This document shows positions 34,274 to 41,595 of a stretch of DNA of 64,000 nt, piece by piece; the first letter of the stretch is position 1, and the number at the start of each line of letters is the position of its first letter. Source of the DNA: CAVSUR01 sp963846005. GTDB taxonomy: Bacteria > Actinomycetota > Actinomycetes > Streptosporangiales > Streptosporangiaceae. The stretch is from positions 124,001 through 188,000 of the forward strand of contig CAWJUH010000003.1 of NCBI GenBank assembly GCA_963846005.1, given 5' to 3'. The notes under the pieces are model-generated. The model saw nothing but the letters and a program-made list of their open reading frames with translations, was not told the DNA's origin and searched no databases. The position numbers were made by a program, and so were the translations under genes.

Positions 34274-35893
34274 ATGACCGCGACCCTGGACCGCGGCAGC
34301 GCGGTACTCGACGACCAGCACACCGGCGACATCCGCGGGGCGCTCGGCACCATCCGGCTGGACGGCGCGCCGCGCACCGGCCGCGGGGCCCGGCTGAAGA
34401 CCTTGCTGGCCATCGTCGGGCCCGGCCTGATCGTCATGGTCGGCGACAACGACGCGGGCGCCTTCGCCACCTACGGGCAGGCCGGCCAGGACTACGGCAC
34501 CAAGCTGCTGTGGACGCTGGTGCTGCTGATCCCGGTGCTGTACGTCAACCAGGAGATGGTGCTGCGGCTCGGCGCGGTCACCGGGGTCGGGCACGCCCGG
34601 CTGATCCTGGAGCGGTTCGGCAGGTTCTGGGGCGCGTTCAGCGTCATCGACCTGTTCCTGCTGAACGCGCTGACGCTCATTACCGAGTTCATCGGCATCA
34701 CGCTGGCGGCCGGCTATCTCGGCGTGCCGAAGCCCGCCGCGGTGGCGCTCGCCGCGCTGGTCATCGTCGGCACCGCCTTCACCGGCAGCTTCCGGCGGTT
34801 CGAGCGGATCGCGATGGCCTTCTGCGCGGGCAGCTTGTTGCTGATCCCGGTGTACTTCCTGTCCCGCCCCGCAGCCGGCCAGCTGGCCGCCGGCCTGGCC
34901 ATCCCGCAGCTGCCGGGCGGCCCGGGACAGCTGGCCCCGGTGATGCTGCTGGTCATCGCGATCGTCGGCACCACGGTCGCGCCCTGGCAGCTGTTCTTCC
35001 AGCAGAGCTACGTGATCGACAAGCGGATCACGCCCCGGTACATGCGCTATGAGAAGGCCGACCTGTGGATCGGCATCGCGGTCGTGGTCGTCGGCGCCGC
35101 CGCGCTGATGGGCGCCGTCGCGGCGGTGTTCGCGCACTCGCGCGCCGCGGGCCACTTCAGTGACGCCGCCGGGCTGGCCGCCGGGCTGCAGGCCGGGGCC
35201 GGCCGGGTGGCCGGCGTGCTGTTCGCGGTGGCGCTGCTGGACGCGTCGGTGATCGGCGCGTTCGCGGTGTCGCTGTCCACCGCCTACGCGATCGGGGACG
35301 TGCTCGGCCTCAAGCACTCGCTGCACCGCGGCGTGCGCGGCGCCAAGGGCTTCTACGCCGTCTACGCCGGGCTGATCGGCCTGGCCGCGGCGGTCGTGCT
35401 GGTGCCCGGCTCGCCGCTCGGCCTGCTGACCGAGGGCGTGCAGGCGCTGGCCGGGGTGCTGCTGCCGTCCGCGGCGGTTTACCTGCTGCTGCTGTGCAAC
35501 GACCGGCAGGTGCTCGGCCCGTGGGTGAACAGCCGCGGCACCAACCTGTTCACCGGCGCGGTGGTGTCCCTGCTGATCGGGCTGTCGGTGATCCTCACCG
35601 CCTCGGTGCTCGACCCGTCCATCACGGCCGGCCAGATCGAGGTCATCCTGGCCTGCTGCGCCGGCGGCGCGGCGGCGGCCGGGGCCGCCTGGCTGCTGGC
35701 GGAGCGGCGGCGGCCGGCCGCGCCTGTGGACCGGTCCGGGCGCGCGGACTGGCGGATGCCGTCGCTGGCGCTGCTGCAGCGGCCGCGGGTCCCGGCCGGG
35801 CGCAAGGTCGCCATGACCGTGCTGCGCGGCTACCTGGCGGTGGCCACGGTCCTGGTTGCCGCGCAGATCACGGCGCTGGCGCTGGCGCACTGA
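34274..35893 (+). CDS. NRAMP-related Mg2+ transporter (NRMT type)
   Basis: 539 residues, about 11 transmembrane helices, ATG with GGGAGGG 6 bases upstream. SLC11/NRAMP fold, but the metal-site motifs depart from canonical Mn2+/Fe2+ transporters: the helix-1 motif DPGN reads DAGA within GDNDAGAFATYG, and the helix-6 motif (M/A)PHN reads APWQ within GTTVAPWQLFFQQS, so the metal-coordinating Met and Asn are absent. These changes mark the Mg2+-transporting NRMT branch described from M-box-linked genes in clostridia and Eggerthella. The M-box upstream fits. The extra Arg/Pro loop near the C-terminus (RRRPAAPVDRSGRADW) is cytoplasmic. Confidence 0.88.
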   Translation: MTATLDRGSAVLDDQHTGDIRGALGTIRLDGAPRTGRGARLKTLLAIVGPGLIVMVGDNDAGAFATYGQAGQDYGTKLLWTLVLLIPVLYVNQEMVLRLGAVTGVGHARLILERFGRFWGAFSVIDLFLLNALTLITEFIGITLAAGYLGVPKPAAVALAALVIVGTAFTGSFRRFERIAMAFCAGSLLLIPVYFLSRPAAGQLAAGLAIPQLPGGPGQLAPVMLLVIAIVGTTVAPWQLFFQQSYVIDKRITPRYMRYEKADLWIGIAVVVVGAAALMGAVAAVFAHSRAAGHFSDAAGLAAGLQAGAGRVAGVLFAVALLDASVIGAFAVSLSTAYAIGDVLGLKHSLHRGVRGAKGFYAVYAGLIGLAAAVVLVPGSPLGLLTEGVQALAGVLLPSAAVYLLLLCNDRQVLGPWVNSRGTNLFTGAVVSLLIGLSVILTASVLDPSITAGQIEVILACCAGGAAAAGAAWLLAERRRPAAPVDRSGRADWRMPSLALLQRPRVPAGRKVAMTVLRGYLAVATVLVAAQITALALAH

Positions 35894-36005
35894 CCGGCCG
35901 GCCGGGCCGGCCACACCCGGTCAGAGCCGGCACCCGCTGCCGTTTACCGTGCGGTGATGATAGGAACAACCCACACGGGCGGCAGCGAGCGGAGGCATCG
36001 GCGGC

Positions 36006-38135
36006 GTGGCCATACGGACAACTCAGCGGCTGATGCGCAGCGCTGACCGGACTGAGGGCCTCGGCTACGCGCTGAAGCGGCGGCTGCTCGGCAAGCCGCT
36101 GGTGAATGAACAGCTCGGCGAGCAGCGGCTGTCCAACGTGCTCGCGCTCGGCGTGCTGTCCCCGGACGGCATCTCGTCGTCCGCTTATGGTCCCGAGGAA
36201 ATCCTGATCGCCCTGCTGCCGATCGCCGGGCTGGCCGCGTTTACCCTGATCCTGCCCATCACCCTGGTCACGCTGCTGGTGCTGACGCTGGTCGTGCTGT
36301 CGTACCGCGAGGTCGTGATGGTCTACATCCGGCCCGGCGGGTCATACGTGGTCACCAGGGAGAACTTCGGGCCGAAGGTGGCCCAGGTCACCGCGGTGGC
36401 CCTGATGGTCGACTACGTCGTGACCGTGGCGGTGCAGACGGCCGGCGGTACGGCGGCCGTGGTCTCGGCCCTCCCGGCCCTCGGCCCGTATGTCCGGGAG
36501 ATCACCATCGGCGTGATCCTGGTGATGTGCTACGGCAACCTGCGCGGGCTCAAGGAGGCAGGCAAGATCTTCGCCGTCCCGACCTACCTGTTCTCCGGGT
36601 CGGTGATCTTGATGATCGTGGTGGGAGCTATCCGGGTGGTATTCGGCGCGCTGCCCAGATACACGCCGCCGAGCGGGCATGCCCCGCTCGTTCCTCTCGG
36701 CCCCGGTACTGCCGGGCTGATCAGCGTGGCGATGATCTTCACGCTGCTGCGGGCTTTCGCCAACGGCGGGGCCTCGCTGACCGGGGTCGAGGCGGTTTCC
36801 GACGCAGTGGGCGCATTCCGGCCGCCGGAGGGCGTCAACGCCCGCCGGGTGCTGATGACCGAGGGCGCGATCCTCGGCTTCCTGGTCGCCGGGATCGCCT
36901 GGCTCGCGCACGTCATCCGGGCCCGGCCTTACCGGGACGGCTATCCGACCGTCCTGGCCCAGGAAGCGCAGCAGGTGTTCGGCACCGGCATCCTCGGGCA
37001 CCTGCTGTTCTTCCTGATCCAGGCGGCCACCGCGCTGATCCTCTACACCGGCGGCAACACCAGCTTCAACGGGTTCCCGTTCCTGGCCAGCTATGTCGCC
37101 GGGGACTCGTTCCTGCCGCGCTGGCTGCTCAAGCGCGGTCACCGGCTGGTGTTCTCGAACGCGATCGTCGCGCTGACGGTGGCCTCGATCGCACTGATAC
37201 TGATCCGCGGCGCCAATATCAACAACCTGGTGCCGTTGTATGCCATGGGCGTGTTCACGGCCTTCGCGATGACCGGCTTCGGCATGACGAGATACCACCG
37301 CCGCCACCGGGAGCGGGGCTGGCGGCATCGGTCGGTGATCAACTTCTCGGCGGGGCTGCTGACCGCGATCGTGGTCCTGGTGTTCGCCGTCGTGAAGTTC
37401 ACCGAGGGCGCCTGGCTGGTGGTCGTGCTGTTCATCATCGGCATACCGTCGCTGATCTGGCTGAACCGGGAGTACCGGATCGAGGCCAAGGTGCTGGAGC
37501 GGATCGGCAGCCGGGACCGGCCGCCCGCCCCGCCGACCTACTCGCGCCGCACCGTGTTCGTGTTCGTGGACCAGCTGGACCTGGCCACGCTGGCCGGGCT
37601 GCGCTACGCCCGCAGCCTGCGGCCGACCAGCCTGCGCGCCGTGCACCTGGTCATCGACAACGTGCAGGCGGACGTGCTGCGCCGGGAGTGGGTGCGGGCC
37701 AGGACCGGGATCGCGCTGGACTTCGTGGACTGCCCGGACCGGCGGCTGGCCCGGGGCGCCGCGGAGATGGTCGGCGCGGAGGCCGAACTGCCCGGCGTGG
37801 GCGTGACCGCGATCTTGCCGCGGCGGGTGTACTCACAGCTGCTCGGCCGCCTGCTGCACGACCGCACCGCCGACAAGATGGCCGCCGAGATCAGCCAGAT
37901 CCCGCACGCCGCGGCCACCATCGTCCCGTTCAACGTCCGCCGCCGGGCCCGCACCATCCTGAACACCCGGATGCAAGAAGCCGCAGCGCCCCAGGCGGCC
38001 GCGGGCCCGGCCGCCGGTGACCGGGCCGGGACCGATGGTGACCGGGCGGGAGCCGGCGCAGGCCGGCGGCAGCCGCAAGCCGGGCCGGCCGGCACCGGCC
38101 AAGGCCGGCGCCCCGGACGGCGCCCGGGCGGGTGA
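36006..38135 (+). CDS. KimA-like APC-superfamily permease, copy 1
   Basis: 709 residues from the GTG at 36006. Twelve predicted helices with APC-family motifs (SPDGISSSAYGPEEILIALLP, RPGGSYVVTRENFG, NGGASLTGVEAVSDAVGAFRPP, GGNTSFNGFPFLASYVAGD), then a cytosolic USP-like domain (about 500-650, RRTVFVFVDQLDLATLAGLRYARSL). This layout matches KimA, the high-affinity K+/H+ symporter of Bacillus whose cytosolic domain binds c-di-AMP; K+ as substrate here is inference and an amino-acid permease role is not excluded. The last 60 residues are a Gly/Arg/Pro tail overlapping the OB-fold gene. Codons for 37446-38000 appear identical to those of copy 2, while the membrane part is clearly diverged. Confidence 0.8.
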   Translation: MAIRTTQRLMRSADRTEGLGYALKRRLLGKPLVNEQLGEQRLSNVLALGVLSPDGISSSAYGPEEILIALLPIAGLAAFTLILPITLVTLLVLTLVVLSYREVVMVYIRPGGSYVVTRENFGPKVAQVTAVALMVDYVVTVAVQTAGGTAAVVSALPALGPYVREITIGVILVMCYGNLRGLKEAGKIFAVPTYLFSGSVILMIVVGAIRVVFGALPRYTPPSGHAPLVPLGPGTAGLISVAMIFTLLRAFANGGASLTGVEAVSDAVGAFRPPEGVNARRVLMTEGAILGFLVAGIAWLAHVIRARPYRDGYPTVLAQEAQQVFGTGILGHLLFFLIQAATALILYTGGNTSFNGFPFLASYVAGDSFLPRWLLKRGHRLVFSNAIVALTVASIALILIRGANINNLVPLYAMGVFTAFAMTGFGMTRYHRRHRERGWRHRSVINFSAGLLTAIVVLVFAVVKFTEGAWLVVVLFIIGIPSLIWLNREYRIEAKVLERIGSRDRPPAPPTYSRRTVFVFVDQLDLATLAGLRYARSLRPTSLRAVHLVIDNVQADVLRREWVRARTGIALDFVDCPDRRLARGAAEMVGAEAELPGVGVTAILPRRVYSQLLGRLLHDRTADKMAAEISQIPHAAATIVPFNVRRRARTILNTRMQEAAAPQAAAGPAAGDRAGTDGDRAGAGAGRRQPQAGPAGTGQGRRPGRRPGG
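37446..38000 (+). repeat. 555-bp repeat, copy A (matches 43069-43623)
   Basis: Reading base by base I found no difference from 43069-43623 (constant offset 5623). It covers the end of the last KimA-like helix and the whole USP-like domain. Flanking sequence diverges abruptly on both sides. Confidence 0.9.
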
Positions 38136-38589
38136 CGGGGAGGGTCCCGGCCCCGCGGGCCAGGAAGGCCCCGGCACGGCGGATGCGCCCGGGCCGGCGC
38201 CCGGTCCCGCGCCGGGGGCGGTGGAGCCGGTGCCCGACGAGCCGGCCCAGCCCGACAGCGACGAGTACTCCCGGCCCAGGCCGCCCCAGGGCGTCACCCC
38301 GATCGGGTCGCTGACCAGCCCGCAGCGGGGCAAGGTCACGGTCGAGGGCCGGATCCGCGCAGTGGAAATCCGGCCGGTACAGCAGAACACCATGCTCGCC
38401 TGCGAGGTCGCCGACTCCACCGGCAAGCTCACCGCGCTGTTCTTCGGCCGGTCCCACATCCCCGGCCTGGTCGCCGGCAGCAAGGTCCGGCTCCGCGGGC
38501 CAGTCGGCGTCCGCGACGGCAAGGTCTACATGAGCAACCCCGCCTACGAACTGAAAGCGCACCCGACAGGCGGCACCGACCGGCCATGA
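38035..38589 (+). CDS. OB-fold nucleic-acid-binding-type protein, copy 1
   Basis: 184 residues from the ATG at 38035 (a GTG at 38017 is also in frame); it overlaps the permease gene by 101 bases in another frame, so the start is uncertain and the first 85 residues are Pro/Gly/Ala low complexity. The folded part has GSLTSPQRGKVTVEGRIRAVEIRP, LACEVADSTGKLTALFFGRSHIPGLVAGSKVRLRGPVG and KVYMSNPAYEL, a single OB-fold of the tRNA-anti/helicase type. Such proteins accompany K+ transport (Trk) loci in actinomycetes; ligand unknown. The stop overlaps the CDF gene start (ATGA). Confidence 0.75.
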   Translation: MVTGREPAQAGGSRKPGRPAPAKAGAPDGARAGDGEGPGPAGQEGPGTADAPGPAPGPAPGAVEPVPDEPAQPDSDEYSRPRPPQGVTPIGSLTSPQRGKVTVEGRIRAVEIRPVQQNTMLACEVADSTGKLTALFFGRSHIPGLVAGSKVRLRGPVGVRDGKVYMSNPAYELKAHPTGGTDRP

Positions 38590-38615
38590 CCACCGGGCAC
38601 GGCGCGAGCCCCCGG
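38184..38615 (+). repeat. About 430-bp repeat, copy A (matches 43872-44301)
   Basis: Identical by eye to 43872-44301 except for a 2-base deletion in the other copy at about 43927 (offset 5688 before, 5686 after). It spans the OB-fold coding region and the first 10 codons of the CDF gene. Confidence 0.9.
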
Positions 38616-39560
38616 TCCGGGCACGGCCACGGCCACGGCCACGGGCACAGCCACGGGCCGGGGCCGGGGCTGACGGCGGCCGGGCGGCACCGCCGTGCGC
38701 TGACCGCCGTGCTGGTGATCACCGTGGCCATCGCCGCGGCCGAGGTCGCCGGGGCGGCGATCACCGGGGCGCTGGTGCTGCTGGCGGACGCCGCGCACAT
38801 GGCCGCGGACGCGGCCGGGGTCGGGCTGTCGCTGCTGGCGGTGGCTTTCGCCGGGCGGCCGGCCACCCCGCAGCGCACCTTCGGCTACGCCCGCGCGGAG
38901 ATCCTGGCCGCGATGGCCAACGCGGTGCTGCTGTCGGCCATGGCGGTGTTCGTGCTGGCCGAGGCGGTCAGCCGGCTAATGACGCCGCCGCCGGTGGACT
39001 CGCCGCTGCTGATCGTGTTCGGGGCGGTCGCGCTGGCCGCCAACGCCGGCTCGCTGCTGCTGCTGCGCCGCGGCCAGGCCGAGAGCCTCAACCTGCGCGG
39101 CGCATTCCTGGAGGTGGCCTCCGATGCGCTCGGCGCCACCGCGGTCATCGTGACCGGCATCGTCATCACCTGCACCGGCTTCACCCGGGCCGACCCGATC
39201 GCATCGCTGGCCATCGGCGCGCTCATCGTGCCGCGCGCCTGGCAGCTGCTGCGGGAGACCCTCGACATCCTGCTCGAGGCCAGCCCGAAGGGCATCGACC
39301 TGGCCGAGGTCCGCCGCCACATGACCGGGCTAGGCGGCGTGCAGGAGGTGCACGACCTGCACGCCTGGACGATCACCTCCGGCCTGCCGGTGCTGTCCGC
39401 GCACATCGTGGTCGATCCCGAGGTGCTGGACGGCGGGCACGGCGCCCGGATGCTCGACCTGCTGCAAGACTGCCTGCGCGGGCACTTCGACGTCGCGCAC
39501 TCGACCTTCCAGCTCGAGCCCGCCGGCCACGCCGACCACGAGCGCCCCATGCACGACTGA
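38586..39560 (+). CDS. Cation diffusion facilitator (ZitB/CzcD-like metal exporter)
   Basis: 324 residues, six membrane helices. Proton-coupled efflux of Zn2+ or a related divalent metal. A His-rich N-terminus (GHGHGHGHGHSHG) could bind metal. The tetrahedral metal site is visible as HMAAD in helix 2 (LADAAHMAADAAG) and SDALGA in helix 5 (where the usual His is replaced by Ser: EVASDALGAT), a change that may alter metal choice. The cytosolic domain EVRRHMTGLGGVQEVHDLHAWTITSG is canonical. Translationally coupled to the OB-fold gene. Confidence 0.9.
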   Translation: MTTGHGASPRSGHGHGHGHGHSHGPGPGLTAAGRHRRALTAVLVITVAIAAAEVAGAAITGALVLLADAAHMAADAAGVGLSLLAVAFAGRPATPQRTFGYARAEILAAMANAVLLSAMAVFVLAEAVSRLMTPPPVDSPLLIVFGAVALAANAGSLLLLRRGQAESLNLRGAFLEVASDALGATAVIVTGIVITCTGFTRADPIASLAIGALIVPRAWQLLRETLDILLEASPKGIDLAEVRRHMTGLGGVQEVHDLHAWTITSGLPVLSAHIVVDPEVLDGGHGARMLDLLQDCLRGHFDVAHSTFQLEPAGHADHERPMHD

Positions 39561-39574
39561 CCTCCCGCCCCGGG

Positions 39575-41442
39575 TCACCGGTCCGCCAGCATCACCGCGC
39601 TGGCGGCCTGGCCCGCGACGGGCAGGGTGACGCGCATGGTCAGGCCGCCGCCCGGCGTATCGGCCGCCTCGAGCGAGGCTCCCATGGCGTCGGCGAGGCC
39701 CCGGGCCACGGCCAGCCCCAGCCCGACCCCCGGCCCGGCAGGCTTGCCGACCCGCTGGAACGGCTCGAAGATGCGCGGTTTCCAGGCATCGGGCACGCCC
39801 TGGCCGTGGTCACTGACCTCGAGCACCACGGTGCCGCCCGCCTGGCGCGCCTTCATGACCGGCGGGCGGCCCGGCGGCGAGTGGGCCAGGGCATTGGCGA
39901 ACAGGTTAGCCAGGACCCGTTCCAGCAGGCCCGGATCCGTCCGCACCAGCGGCAGGCCGTCGGGCACGAGCAGCCGGAAGCCGCCCTGCTCATCGAGTCC
40001 GCGCAGCGCGAGCGGGGCCACCTCGTCGATGGCAGCGGCCCGCAGGAAGGGCTGCAGTGACGCGGCGGCCAGCCGGCCCATGTCCAGCAGGTTGCTGATC
40101 AGCGAATCCAGCCGGTCCGCCGACTGTTCGATGGTGGCCAGCAGGGCCGCCTCGTCGTCCGCGGTCCAGGCCACGTCCTGCTGCCGGAGCGTGCTGACGC
40201 TCGCCTTGATGGAGGCCAGCGGCGTGCGCAGGTCGTGGCTGACCGCGGCGAGCAGGGCGTCGCGCATCCGGTTGCCCTCGGCCAGCGCCTCGGCCTGCGC
40301 GGCCTGGGTGCGCAGCCGCTCCCGGTCGAGAGCCGCCGCGGCCTGGGCGGCGAACCCGTCCAGCAGCCGCGGGCTGGCCGGCCGGGTCTCCCCGGCCACG
40401 CGCAGGGCCAGGCCCGGCCGGGCGCTGACCCGGATGCTGGCCGCCTGCGGCGGCGCGGCACCGGCCGCCGCTACCCTGACCCATTGGCCGCTGACGTTCT
40501 CCAGCAGCTCGGCGTGACCGCCGACGGTGCCGGTCAGGTGCTCAAGCACGGCAGCGGGGGTGTCCCGTCCGCTGAGCACCGTCTGCGCCAGGGCGAGCAG
40601 CGACGCCGCCTCGGCGCTGCTGCGTGCCGCCTGGCCGGCCCGCCGGGCGGCCAGGTGGACGACGCTGCTGACGGTCACCGCGACGAAGACGAACAACAGC
40701 AGCGCGAGCAGGTTTTGCGGCTTGTCAATGGTGAAATTGTGCAGCGGGGCGGTGAAGTACCAGTTGAGCAGCATGCTCGCGGCCACGGCGGAGAGCACGG
40801 CCGGCGCGAACCCGCCGACCACGGCCACGGCCACCACCGCGGCCAGGTAGATCAGCAGGTCATCATCGAGGCTCAGGTGCGGCTGACTGGCGAGCAGCAC
40901 CGCGGTCAATGACGGCAGCAGGGCCGCCGCCAGCAGCGTGCCCGCGATCTGCCTGCGCCGGTCGACCCCGGCCAGTCCCCGCGGCGCCAGCCAGGCCGCA
41001 GCCCGGGGCGCGCCGCCGGGTTCCGCGGGCGGCTGCGCCCGGCCGGCCCCGGCCCGCTCCCGGCCGGGCCTCGCACGATCCGCACCCCGGTGGCGGTGAT
41101 GACCCGGCGCAGGACGATTCCGAGCGCCGCCCCGCCCAGGCTGCCCGCGGCGAGCACGATCGCCGCATGCCCGGCCAGCGGGCCGCCCAGCCGCAACTGG
41201 CCGTAGGGCGGCCGGGAGAATCCCGCCACGAACAGCCATCCGGTCAGGCCGAGCAGCGGCGCGGCCCACGGGGTGGCGATGGCTGACGCCACGGTGACCA
41301 GGATCGCCACCGCGACGAGCACGGCCCCCGGCAGCCGGCCGTTCAGCACGGCGGCGACGGCGCCGATGAGCAGCATCGCGGCGTAGGCCGCGGGCAACAC
41401 GGCGTAGGCCGGGACGGCAGCTGAACTGGTTCTGCGACTCAT
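39575..41442 (-). pseudogene. KdpD-like (DUF4118) sensor histidine kinase, one frame break
   Basis: About 620 codons from the ATG at 41442. The first segment (to about 41070) has four membrane helices; after a frame break in a GC run near 41060 the protein continues with a DUF4118 membrane region (SLDDDLLIYLAAVVAVAVVGG, LLNWYFTAPLHNFTIDKPQNLLAL), a GAF-like domain, H-box LLAAVSHDLRTPLASIKASVSTL, N-box ANLFANALAHSPPG and G boxes VSDHGQGVPDAWKPRIFEPF and GVGLGLAVARGL. DUF4118 and the H-box are those of KdpD, but the N-terminal KdpD/USP sensor is missing. No start codon precedes DUF4118 in its own frame, so this is one broken gene rather than two. No response regulator gene is adjacent. It sits between the two KimA-like genes. 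Confidence 0.75.
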
Positions 41443-41484
41443 CTCGCCGTTATTCAACCCCGGCCGCGGCGGCATCCCGAGCGC

Positions 41485-41538
41485 TCTTAACGCCGTCTTA
41501 ACGCCCGGGCCCGCAATCTTGACGGCGCGTTAACGCTG
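41485..41538 (+). promoter_or_regulatory. Four TTAACG-type boxes upstream of kimA-like copy 2
   Basis: Hexamers TTAACG at 41487, TTAACG at 41498, TTGACG at 41519 and TTAACG at 41530. Start-to-start spacing is 11, 21 and 11 bases: two direct-repeat pairs about two helical turns apart, the usual arrangement for dimeric OmpR/KdpE-family response regulators. It lies between the KdpD-like kinase gene (start 41442) and the permease gene (41596), so it may control one or both. Confidence 0.6.
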
Positions 41539-41595
41539 GTCAGAGGCCCGAAGCGGTAAGAACAGGCCAGGCCAAGAAAGAGAGGCAGCGGCGGC

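Noticed and set aside
35894..36005. Possible c-di-AMP (ydaO) riboswitch upstream of the first KimA-like gene
   Set aside because: KimA genes in Bacillus carry one, so I looked. The gap is only 112 bases and none of the conserved ydaO blocks are present.
40906..41442. Separate small membrane protein upstream of the KdpD-like kinase
   Set aside because: The downstream kinase frame has no start codon of its own before its membrane region, so one gene with a frame break explains both pieces better.
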